Of a stretch of 11,779 nucleotides of DNA, positions 5,604 to 11,779 are shown one piece after another (position 1 is the first letter of the stretch; each line of letters begins with the position of its first letter). The DNA lies in the NCBI GenBank assembly GCA_044868295.1, contig JBIOWF010000242.1, positions 1 to 11,779 on the forward strand. The letters are read 5' to 3'. The notes under the pieces were generated by a model that was not told where the DNA came from, did no database searches, and was given only the letters and a program-made list of their open reading frames with translations. Origin of the DNA: JBIOWF01 sp044868295. Its GTDB lineage: Bacteria > Actinomycetota > Actinomycetes > Streptosporangiales > Streptosporangiaceae. Position numbers and translations under genes: made by a program.

Positions 5604-5774
5604 GTCGTACGCTCAGCGGTCGGGAGTTCCAGGCGCCGGTCACTTCCGGTACTGGGGGTCCGGCGACGTCGCATGACGACACCGAGATCGCCGCCGATGT
5701 TACCTATCAGTATTCGCGGAGTGATCCCGGACCTGATGTAAACACGCCCCGACGCGATAACGTTGGCCCTCGTG
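5604..5774 (+). promoter_or_regulatory. Intergenic region upstream of hisN with a possible leaderless promoter
   Basis: This 171-bp gap between rsgA and hisN contains no gene I can support. It is somewhat more AT-rich near its right half. GATAAC (5756-5761) is a plausible -10, about 10-13 nt before the GTG/ATG start pair (5772/5775). With no RBS visible, hisN may be leaderless or have a very short leader. No convincing -35 is seen. Confidence 0.28.
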
Positions 5775-6557
5775 ATGGGATATAGCGACGATCTGCGTCT
5801 CGCACATGTGATGGCGGACGCCGCCGACGACATCACGATGCGCCGATTCAAGGCGGTCGACCTCAAGATCGAGACCAAGCCCGACCTCACCCCCGTCAGC
5901 GACGCCGACCGGGCGGTGGAAGAGGCGATCCGCGGCACGCTGCGCCGGGCCCGCCCGCGCGACGCCGTCGTGGGCGAGGAGTTCGGCAAGACCGGGTACG
6001 GCATGCGCTCCTGGGTGATCGACCCCATCGACGGCACCAAGAACTACGTCCGCGGCGTGCCCGTGTGGGCGACCCTGATCGCGCTCATGGAAGAGGGCAA
6101 GGTCGTCGTCGGCGTCGTCTCCGCCCCGGCGCTGGGTCGCCGCTGGTGGGCCGCCAGGAACGGCGGAGCCTGGACCGGCCGGAACATCACCAAGGCGACC
6201 CGCTGCCAGGTCTCCGGCGTGGGCCGCCTCGAGGACGCGTCGTTCTCCTACTCCAGCCTCAGCGGCTGGGAGGAACAGGAACGGCTCGGCGACGTCCTCG
6301 ACCTCATGCGGAGCGTGTGGCGCACCCGCGCCTACGGCGACTTCTGGTCGCACATGATGGTCGCCGAAGGTGCGGTCGACATCTCGGCCGAGCCCGAGCT
6401 CTCGCCCTGGGACATGGCCGCGCTCACCGTGATCGTCGAGGAGGCGGGCGGCACCTGCACCGCCGTCGACGGCACCGAGCCTCTCGACACCGGCAGCCTG
6501 GTCTGCAGCAACGGGCTGCTCCACGGCGAGGTCCTCAAGCGGCTCGCGCGCGACTGA
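5775..6557 (+). CDS. hisN: Histidinol-phosphatase, inositol-monophosphatase fold
   Basis: A 260-residue Mg2+-dependent phosphatase of the IMPase family. The metal-binding signatures are GEEF (67-70, E68), DPIDGT (83-88) followed by NYVRGVP, and PWDMAAL with D213. The closest group I recognise is the HisN-type histidinol-phosphate phosphatase of actinobacteria, which removes phosphate from L-histidinol phosphate in histidine synthesis. This gene commonly sits beside aroA/rsgA in actinomycetes, which supports HisN over a general inositol phosphatase. Substrate specificity is still inferred. ATG 5775 is preferred; GTG 5772 is immediately upstream in frame and a TTG lies at 5763. It is convergent with the kinase gene across the triplicated repeat. 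Confidence 0.88.
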   Translation: MGYSDDLRLAHVMADAADDITMRRFKAVDLKIETKPDLTPVSDADRAVEEAIRGTLRRARPRDAVVGEEFGKTGYGMRSWVIDPIDGTKNYVRGVPVWATLIALMEEGKVVVGVVSAPALGRRWWAARNGGAWTGRNITKATRCQVSGVGRLEDASFSYSSLSGWEEQERLGDVLDLMRSVWRTRAYGDFWSHMMVAEGAVDISAEPELSPWDMAALTVIVEEAGGTCTAVDGTEPLDTGSLVCSNGLLHGEVLKRLARD

Positions 6558-6561
6558 CGAC

Positions 6562-6703
6562 GGTCACAGGGCGGAAAGTCCGTGGCACCGCGGTGAGCAG
6601 ACCGCCGCAGGTCACAGGGCGAGAGTCTGCGACACCGCGGTGAGCAGACTGCCGCAGGTCACAGCGCGAGAGTCTGCGACGCCGCGGTGAGCAGGCTGCC
6701 GCG
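6562..6703. repeat. Three tandem copies (~47 bp) of the fructosamine-kinase gene tail
   Basis: Units at 6562-6609 (48 bp, diverged), 6610-6656 (47 bp) and 6657-6703 (47 bp) share the frame GGTCACAG...AGTCTGC...CCGCGGTGAGCAG. The third unit contains the last codons and stop of the minus-strand kinase gene. Read on the minus strand, unit 2 repeats the same ending (SLLTAVSQTLAL then stop), and unit 1 is a decayed version. The array fills almost the whole gap between the convergent kinase gene and hisN. Confidence 0.88.
6624..6650. terminator. Hairpin inside the repeat, possible bidirectional terminator
   Basis: AGTCTGC (6624-6630) pairs with GCAGACT (6644-6650), enclosing the perfect palindrome CACCGCGGTG (6633-6642). 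Unit 3 keeps the same structure (6671-6697) with one G-T type change, and unit 1 keeps the inner palindrome only. Placement between convergent genes fits a two-way terminator, although no T-tract is present. Confidence 0.4.
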
Positions 6704-7465
6704 GTAGGCCTCGCCGTACAGGCAGACGTGGACGAGCAGCGGGTGCAACTGGTGGAGCGGGACGCGCTCGCGCCAGCCGTCGGCGAGCGGCGCCGCCTCC
6801 TGGTAGGCCGCGAGGATCCGGCCCAGATGCGGCGCGCCGAAGAGCGCGAGCATCGCGAGGTCGGTCTCCCGGTGCCCGCCGTGCGCGGCCGGGTCGACGA
6901 TGACGGCCCTGTCCCCCGTCCACAGGATGTTGCCGTTCCAGAGGTCCCCGTGGATGCGGGCCGGCGGCTCCTCGGCACCGCTGACGTCCGCGATGTGCGC
7001 GCACGCTTCCTCGATCAGCTCGACGTCGGCGGCCGACAGCAGCCCGCGGTCACGGGCCGGCCGTACGAACGGCTCAAGGCGCCGGGTCACGTAGAACTCA
7101 GGCCAGGAGGCGGCGGCCGAGTTGTCCAGAGGCAGCTCGGCGATGAACCCCGGCCACGGCGCGCCGAACTCCACGGCACCCGCGCGGTGCAGGTCGGCGA
7201 GCTCCTGCCCGAAGCGCTCGGCGGCCGGCGCGCTCGCGTGCCCGGTCTCGATCCACTCCAGCACCAGCGTCGTGCCGTCCACGTCCAGCACATCCGGTAC
7301 GGCCACCGCCCCCGCTTCGGCGAGCCAGCGCAGGCCCGCCGCCTCTGAGGCGAAGAGATCGACGCGCGTACCCGCTCCACGCTTGACGAAGACTCTCCGG
7401 CCGTCGACTTCGCCCTGGTGGAGAGTCCACGCGTGGCCGCCGCCGAGATCTTTAGTGATCTTCAA
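6659..7465 (-). CDS. Fructosamine/ribulosamine 3-kinase family protein (protein deglycation)
   Basis: A 268-residue kinase with the aminoglycoside-phosphotransferase-like fold. It has the nucleotide-binding K28 in VFVKRG, E41 in SEAAGL, the catalytic loop IHGDLWNGN (H172, D174), and VDPA with metal-binding D191 followed by GGHRETDLAML. This is the FN3K family (YniA type), which phosphorylates ketoamine sugar adducts on protein amines so that they fall off; bacterial members prefer ribulosamines and erythrulosamines. The start TTG 7465 is proposed because homology begins with LGGGHAW. It lies 14 nt inside the end of the phosphatase gene, implying translational coupling. An upstream in-frame start at 7537 would lengthen the overlap and looks unlikely. 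Its 3' end, with the stop codon, is triplicated downstream. Confidence 0.87.
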   Translation of the reverse strand: MKITKDLGGGHAWTLHQGEVDGRRVFVKRGAGTRVDLFASEAAGLRWLAEAGAVAVPDVLDVDGTTLVLEWIETGHASAPAAERFGQELADLHRAGAVEFGAPWPGFIAELPLDNSAAASWPEFYVTRRLEPFVRPARDRGLLSAADVELIEEACAHIADVSGAEEPPARIHGDLWNGNILWTGDRAVIVDPAAHGGHRETDLAMLALFGAPHLGRILAAYQEAAPLADGWRERVPLHQLHPLLVHVCLYGEAYRGSLLTAASQTLAL

Positions 7466-7910
7466 GGTGTTTCGCCAGCCCTTCTGCGGCGGCCTCGACC
7501 ATGCGAAGGACATCGAGGAAACCCTGGCGGCCGCCATAGTAGGGGTCGGGCACCTCGGCGCCCTCGGGCGCGGCGGGGTCGAAGGAGCGCAGCAACCGGA
7601 TGTCGGCGCCCGGCGGGGCGATCCGCCCCAGCGCGCGCAGGTTGTCGGCGTCCATCACCAGGATCAGGTCCCGCTCACCGAACCAGGCGCGGTCGAACTG
7701 CCGGGCCCGGTGCGAGGCCCCGTCGTAGCCGTGGTCGGCCAGCGTCCGCAGCGCTCGCTCGTCCATCGGACCGCCGGCGTGCCACCCGCCGGTCCCCGCG
7801 CTGTCCACGACGACATCGAGCCCGTGCTCCTCGAAGGTCCTGCGCATCACCACCTCCGCCATCGGCGAGCGGCAGATGTTCCCCATGCAAACCAGACAGA
7901 CGCGCTTCAT
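7452..7910 (-). CDS. Low-molecular-weight protein tyrosine phosphatase family protein
   Basis: A 152-residue cytoplasmic phosphatase. The P-loop is C8-MGNIC-R14-S (CX5RS, nucleophile C8), followed by DSAGT (36-40). The general acid is D122 in PDPYYGG. This is the classical LMW-PTP layout at the usual length, with a second Cys (C13) in the loop as in many redox-sensitive members. ATG 7910 places MKRVCLVCMGN at the expected N-terminus. The gene overlaps the start of the FN3K-type kinase by 14 nt. Human LMW-PTP-A has been reported to act as a protein-ribulosamine-5-phosphatase, so here it may remove the 5-phosphate before the kinase acts. A role in phosphotyrosine signalling is the alternative. 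It diverges from pstS. Confidence 0.93.
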   Translation of the reverse strand: MKRVCLVCMGNICRSPMAEVVMRRTFEEHGLDVVVDSAGTGGWHAGGPMDERALRTLADHGYDGASHRARQFDRAWFGERDLILVMDADNLRALGRIAPPGADIRLLRSFDPAAPEGAEVPDPYYGGRQGFLDVLRMVEAAAEGLAKHLEDH

Positions 7911-7984
7911 GAACTCAATGATCCCGCAGACCCGGCGTGACCTGCTCGTTATTTGCTCCAACCGCCACAAGGAGGACTGGGCGC

Positions 7985-8024
7985 GTTCACCACTCGTTCA
8001 CCTTTAACAGGGGATTAGGTCACC
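7985..8024 (+). promoter_or_regulatory. PHO box (PhoP-binding direct repeats) upstream of pstS
   Basis: GTTCACC at 7985-7991 and again at 7996-8002 repeat with an 11-bp period. In the same phase, 8007 is degenerate and 8018-8024 reads GGTCACC, a 6 of 7 match. This matches the 11-bp direct repeat units bound by PhoP in Streptomyces. TACTGT (8034-8039) is a possible -10, so the box would overlap the -35 region, as expected for PhoP-activated pst promoters. It predicts induction by phosphate limitation. Confidence 0.75.
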
Positions 8025-8074
8025 TTGCCTCTCTACTGTCCGAGGTGTTGAAGGAACAACTGGGAGGAACAACC

Positions 8075-9166
8075 GTGAAGTATGCAGGCCGGCTCGCCGC
8101 GGCCGCCATCGCCGGCGTGCTTTCGCTCGCTGCGTGCGGCACCGATAACAACTCTGGCGGCACCACCGCCAACGCCCCGGCTGACAGCAGCCTGAAGGGC
8201 ACGATCAACGCCGCCGGCTCCTCGGCCCAGGCGAACGCGATCGAGGAGTGGAAGAGGTCGTTCCAGTCCTCGAACCCGGGTGTGAGCATCAACTACCAGC
8301 CGAGCGGCTCCGGCGCCGGCGTCCAGGCCTTCATCCAGGGCACGGTGGCCTTCGCGGGCTCCGACTCGGCGCTGGACGACACCAAGGGCGAGCCCGCGCA
8401 GGCCGACGCGCGCTGCAAGACCGGCAAGGCGATCAACCTGCCGATGGTCACCGGCCCGGTCGCGGTGGTCTACAACCTGCCCGGTGTCGACGGGCTGCAG
8501 CTGTCGCCGAAGACCATCGGCGGCATCTTCAACAGCAAGATCACCAAGTGGGACGACCCGGCCATCAAGGCCGACAACCCCGACGCCAAGCTCCCCTCGA
8601 CCGCGATCCAGGCCTTCCACCGCTCGGACGAGTCGGGCACCAGCGCGAACTTCACCAAGTTCCTCGGCGCGACCGCCGAGTGGCCGTACGAGCCCGCGAA
8701 GGCGTGGCCGGCCGAGGCGCAGGGCCAGGGTTCCAAGGGATCTGACGGCATCGCCAGCTCCGTGAAGAGCACCGAAGGCGCGATCAGCTACGTCGAGCTC
8801 TCCTACGCGGAGAACTCCCAGCTGCAGAAGGCCAAGGTCGCCAACGGCTCGGGCGAGTTCGTCGAGCTCACCCCGGAGAGCGCGGCCAAGACCGTCGAAG
8901 CCGCCGAGATCAAGGGCACCGGCAACGACCTGAAGCTCTCGATCGACTACGCCACCAAGGCCGCGGGCGCCTACCCGATCGTCCTGGTGACCTACGAGAT
9001 CACCTGCGAGAAGGGCCTGTCCGCCGACGACTCGAAGCTGGTCAAGTCCTTCCTGGCCTACACCGCCAGCGACGAGGGCCAGACCGCCCTGCAGTCTCTC
9101 GGCTACGCGCCGCTGCCGGCCAGCCTGCTCACCAAGGTCCGCACCGCAGTCGAGGCGATCGCCTAA
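8075..9166 (+). CDS. pstS: Phosphate ABC transporter substrate-binding lipoprotein PstS
   Basis: A 363-residue extracellular phosphate-binding lipoprotein. It has a short basic N-terminus and hydrophobic core, then the lipobox LAAC with lipidated C21, followed by a Ser/Gly/Asn-rich linker. Phosphate-contacting motifs are INAAGSSAQ (44-52), SGSGAGVQAF (77-86), GSDSAL (95-100) and RSDESGTSANF (183-193). The start is GTG 8075, preceded by GGGAGG (8062-8067); the frame is open upstream to 7937, but that would bury the signal peptide. It leads the pst operon with pstC 5 nt downstream. Regulation is expected through the PHO box at 7985-8024. Two further cysteines (C114, C309) could form a disulfide. 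Confidence 0.97.
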   Translation: MKYAGRLAAAAIAGVLSLAACGTDNNSGGTTANAPADSSLKGTINAAGSSAQANAIEEWKRSFQSSNPGVSINYQPSGSGAGVQAFIQGTVAFAGSDSALDDTKGEPAQADARCKTGKAINLPMVTGPVAVVYNLPGVDGLQLSPKTIGGIFNSKITKWDDPAIKADNPDAKLPSTAIQAFHRSDESGTSANFTKFLGATAEWPYEPAKAWPAEAQGQGSKGSDGIASSVKSTEGAISYVELSYAENSQLQKAKVANGSGEFVELTPESAAKTVEAAEIKGTGNDLKLSIDYATKAAGAYPIVLVTYEITCEKGLSADDSKLVKSFLAYTASDEGQTALQSLGYAPLPASLLTKVRTAVEAIA

Positions 9167-9171
9167 CCCTT

Positions 9172-10152
9172 ATGACTACGTCACTTCGTACACGTGAAGG
9201 CGGGCCGGCCACGCACCGGTCCGCCTTCCGGCGCAGCCGCGGCGACGGTCCGTTCCGCTTCGCCGCGACCGGAGCGGGTGTCGTCCTTCTGGGGATCATG
9301 ACGGCGATCGCCGTCTTCCTGATCGTCAAGGCGATCCCCGCGCTCCAGGCCAACACCTCGCACTTCCTGACCGAGCTGACCTGGAATCCGAACGCCGTCA
9401 AGCCGGTGTTCGGCATCGGCGCCCTCGCGTTCGGAACCGTGATCAGCTCCTTCCTGGCGCTGCTCATCGCGACTCCGGTGGCCATCGGGGTCGCCCTTTT
9501 CATTTCCCACTACGCGCCCCGTCGTCTCGCAGCCCCCCTCGGCTACGTCATCGACCTGCTCGCGGCCGTGCCCAGCGTCGTCTACGGCCTGTGGGGAGTC
9601 GTCTTCCTGGTCCCCTTCATGAAGGGCCCATCGGAGTTCCTGAACACCTACTTCGCCTGGATCCCGATCTTCGGCGGCGACCAGGCGGTCGGCAAGACCA
9701 TGCTGACCGCCTCGATCGTGCTGGCCATCATGATCCTCCCCATCATCGCGGCGATCTCCCGTGAGGTGTTCCTCCAGGCTCCGAAGATGCAGGAAGAGGC
9801 GGCTCTCGCACTCGGGGCGACCCGGTGGGAGATGATCAAGATGGCGGTGCTGCCGTTCGGCCGTCCCGGCGTGATCAGCGCCGCGATGCTCGGCCTCGGC
9901 CGGGCGATGGGCGAGACGATCGCCGTCGCCCTCATCCTCCCCGCCACCTTCAACATCTCCTTCCACATCCTCGGCCCCAGCGGCAACAGCATCGCCGCCA
10001 ACATCGCCAACGGGTTCGGCGAGGCAACCGAGGTCGGCCGCGGCGCGCTGATCGCGTCCGGCCTTGTGCTGTTCCTCATCACCCTGCTGGTGAACATGGC
10101 CGCCCGCCTGATCATCGCCCGCCGCAAGGAATACGCGAGGGCCGCCGCGTGA
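9172..10152 (+). CDS. pstC: Phosphate ABC transporter permease PstC
   Basis: A 326-residue inner-membrane permease that forms the phosphate channel with PstA. A Ser/Arg-rich cytosolic N-terminus (1-25) is followed by a first helix (about 28-50) and five more. The conserved cytoplasmic EAA loop that docks PstB is EEAALALGATRWEMIKMAVL (208-227), then GRAMGETIAV, a hallmark of the Pst permeases. ATG 9172 lies 5 nt after the pstS stop. There is no strong RBS directly before it, so coupling to pstS translation is likely. The length is slightly above average because of the N-terminal tail. Confidence 0.97.
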   Translation: MTTSLRTREGGPATHRSAFRRSRGDGPFRFAATGAGVVLLGIMTAIAVFLIVKAIPALQANTSHFLTELTWNPNAVKPVFGIGALAFGTVISSFLALLIATPVAIGVALFISHYAPRRLAAPLGYVIDLLAAVPSVVYGLWGVVFLVPFMKGPSEFLNTYFAWIPIFGGDQAVGKTMLTASIVLAIMILPIIAAISREVFLQAPKMQEEAALALGATRWEMIKMAVLPFGRPGVISAAMLGLGRAMGETIAVALILPATFNISFHILGPSGNSIAANIANGFGEATEVGRGALIASGLVLFLITLLVNMAARLIIARRKEYARAAA

Positions 10153-10189
10153 CACCGGAAACCGCTAGTGAGGAAGTGGTGAGCGACCG

Positions 10190-11080
10190 ATGACCGCCGT
10201 CCAGACGGGAATCCAGCCCATCTCGGCCGGCCGGCGCCTCAAGGACCGTGTCGTCCAGATCATGGTCTACCTCGCGTTCGCCGTCGCCGTCTTGCCCCTC
10301 GTCTCGGTGCTGTGGCTGGTCGTGAAGAACGGCATACAGCGCTTCGACCTGGAGTTCATCACCCACTCGATGCGCAACATCGGCGCGCGGGACGCCGGCG
10401 GCGGCGCCTACCACGCGATCATCGGCACCCTGGAGCAGGTCCTGCTGGCCTCGCTCATCGCCGTGCCGATCGGCCTGCTCACCGCCGTCTACCTCGTCGA
10501 ATACGGCGCGGGCGGCCGGCTGTCGCGGGCCATCAGCTTCTTCGTCGACGTCATGACGGGCATCCCGTCAGTCGTGTCCGGCCTGTTCGTGCTGGCATTC
10601 TGGATCCTCGTGCTCGGCATGGAGTTCTCCGGCTTCGCCGGCGCGCTCGCACTGTCGATCCTGATGATGCCGGTCGTGGTCAGGTCCGCCGAGGAAATGC
10701 TGCGACTGGTCCCGAACGACCTCCGCGAAGCCGCCTACGCGCTGGGCGTCCCCAAGTGGCGCACCATCGTCAAGGTCGTGCTGCCCACCGCGTTCACCGG
10801 CATCGTGACCGGAGTGATGCTGGCCGTCGCCCGCGTGGCAGGCGAGACCGCCCCACTCCTCCTCACCGTCTTCTTCACCGACTCCATCAACACCAACCCG
10901 TTCGACGGGCCGCAGATGGGTCTTCCCCTGTACGTCTTCGACCAGGCAGCCCGCCCCAACGACACCGCCATCGACCGCGCGTGGACCGGGGCGCTCACGC
11001 TGATCCTGATCGTCATGCTGCTCAACCTGGTGGCGCGCCTCATCGCCTGGTGGCGCTCGCCCGCTAAGAGGGGGTCCTAG
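10190..11080 (+). CDS. pstA: Phosphate ABC transporter permease PstA
   Basis: A 296-residue permease, the partner of PstC. It has about six helices, the first at roughly 22-46. The EAA loop is REAAYALGVPKWRTIVKVVL (179-198), followed by VARVAGETAPLLLT, the AGETAP motif typical of PstA. ATG 10190 comes 37 nt after pstC, with AGGAAG (10170-10175) a little far upstream as RBS. The downstream gene pstB begins 3 nt after the stop, so the four genes form one operon. No lesions are seen. Confidence 0.97.
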   Translation: MTAVQTGIQPISAGRRLKDRVVQIMVYLAFAVAVLPLVSVLWLVVKNGIQRFDLEFITHSMRNIGARDAGGGAYHAIIGTLEQVLLASLIAVPIGLLTAVYLVEYGAGGRLSRAISFFVDVMTGIPSVVSGLFVLAFWILVLGMEFSGFAGALALSILMMPVVVRSAEEMLRLVPNDLREAAYALGVPKWRTIVKVVLPTAFTGIVTGVMLAVARVAGETAPLLLTVFFTDSINTNPFDGPQMGLPLYVFDQAARPNDTAIDRAWTGALTLILIVMLLNLVARLIAWWRSPAKRGS

Positions 11081-11083
11081 GAC

Positions 11084-11779
11084 ATGGCCAAGCAGATCGA
11101 GGTCTCAGACCTCGACGCCTACTACGGATCGCACAAGGCGATCGAAGGCATATCGATGACCGTCGAGCCTCGCTCGGTGACAGCCTTCATCGGGCCCTCC
11201 GGGTGCGGTAAGTCCACGTTCCTGCGGACTCTCAACCGCATGCACGAGGTCATCCCCGGCGCCCGCGTCGAGGGCAAGGTCCGCCTCGAAGAACAGGACC
11301 TCTACGGCGCGGACGTGGACCCGGTGTCGGTCCGCCGAACCATCGGCATGGTGTTCCAGCGGCCCAACCCGTTCCCGACCATGTCGATCTACGACAACGT
11401 GGCTGCCGGGCTCCGGCTGAACGGCCGCTTCTCCAAGTCTCAGCTGGACGGCATCGTCGAGGAGTCCCTGAAGGGCGCCAACCTCTGGAACGAGGTCAAG
11501 GACCGCCTGCACCGGCCCGGCTCCGGCCTGTCCGGCGGCCAGCAGCAGCGCCTGTGCATCGCCCGCGCGATCGCCGTACGGCCGCAGGTCCTGCTCATGG
11601 ACGAGCCCTGCTCAGCGCTGGACCCGATCTCCACGCTGGCGATCGAAGACCTCGTCACCTCGCTGAAGCGCGACTACACGATCGTCATCGTGACGCACAA
11701 CATGCAGCAGGCCGCGCGGGTCAGCGACAGGACGGCGTTCTTCAACCTCGCCGCCCAGGGCCAGCCAGGCAAGCTCGTC
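11084..11779 (+). CDS. pstB: Phosphate ABC transporter ATPase PstB (3' end outside window)
   Basis: The first 232 codons of the ATPase that powers PstCA. Walker A is GPSGCGKST (37-45), the Q-loop is FQRPNPFP (91-98), the signature is LSGGQQQR (149-156), Walker B is LLMDEP (170-175), and the H-loop is H205 in VTHNMQQAARVSDR. Asn at PNPFP and CSALDPIST are characteristic of PstB. The family is about 258 residues long, so some 25 residues are missing beyond the right edge. ATG 11084 follows GAGGGGG (11067-11073) and lies 3 nt after pstA. Whether phoU follows cannot be seen here. Confidence 0.97.
   Translation, partial: MAKQIEVSDLDAYYGSHKAIEGISMTVEPRSVTAFIGPSGCGKSTFLRTLNRMHEVIPGARVEGKVRLEEQDLYGADVDPVSVRRTIGMVFQRPNPFPTMSIYDNVAAGLRLNGRFSKSQLDGIVEESLKGANLWNEVKDRLHRPGSGLSGGQQQRLCIARAIAVRPQVLLMDEPCSALDPISTLAIEDLVTSLKRDYTIVIVTHNMQQAARVSDRTAFFNLAAQGQPGKLV

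Noticed and set aside
9181..10155. Minus-strand open frame of 324 codons opposite pstC
   Set aside because: Covers pstC almost exactly; Asp/Gly/His-rich shadow without motifs.

Overview
This is a high-GC, gene-dense window typical of an actinomycete. Support comes from GTG/TTG starts, an actinobacterial-type EPSP synthase, a Streptomyces-like PHO box of 11-bp GTTCACC repeats, and the gene order SRAP / aroA / rsgA / hisN that is familiar from mycobacteria and streptomycetes. The style would fit Streptosporangiales or a relative, but the exact taxon is inference.

Region 1 (1-2400) is a decayed arsenic-resistance island. Three genes look intact. arsR and an aquaporin-family channel form a minus-strand operon with a 4-nt GTGA overlap, and arsC is transcribed divergently on the plus strand. 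A 32-bp palindrome lies between arsR and arsC. The rest is wreckage: an internally deleted ArsO-like flavin monooxygenase, the first codons of an Acr3/ArsB-like arsenite pump, the DNA-binding end of a MerR regulator, and an ArsN-like acetyltransferase that lacks its N-terminal half and carries an in-frame TGA. What survives is an arsenate reductase plus a channel, so arsenite would leave downhill rather than by a dedicated pump, as described for AqpS/ArsC in Sinorhizobium.

Region 2 (2405-6557) is conserved chromosome. An SRAP (YedK/HMCES) gene on the minus strand diverges from aroA (shikimate pathway), followed by rsgA (30S ribosome maturation GTPase) and hisN (histidinol phosphatase). aroA and hisN each have a possible -10 element so close to the start codon that they may be leaderless.

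Region 3 (6558-7910) has two overlapping minus-strand genes: a low-molecular-weight protein phosphatase followed by a fructosamine/ribulosamine kinase. They plausibly act in sequence to remove phosphosugar adducts from proteins. The last ~47 bp of the kinase gene, with its stop codon and a hairpin, is present in three tandem copies between the kinase and hisN.

Region 4 (7911-11779) is the high-affinity phosphate uptake operon pstS-pstC-pstA-pstB on the plus strand, preceded by a PHO box. pstB runs off the right edge of the window.

I saw no rRNA, tRNA, CRISPR, insertion sequence or riboswitch. I did not find a clearly new system. The items most worth a second look are the remodelled ars island, the triplicated gene tail, and the phosphatase-kinase overlap.
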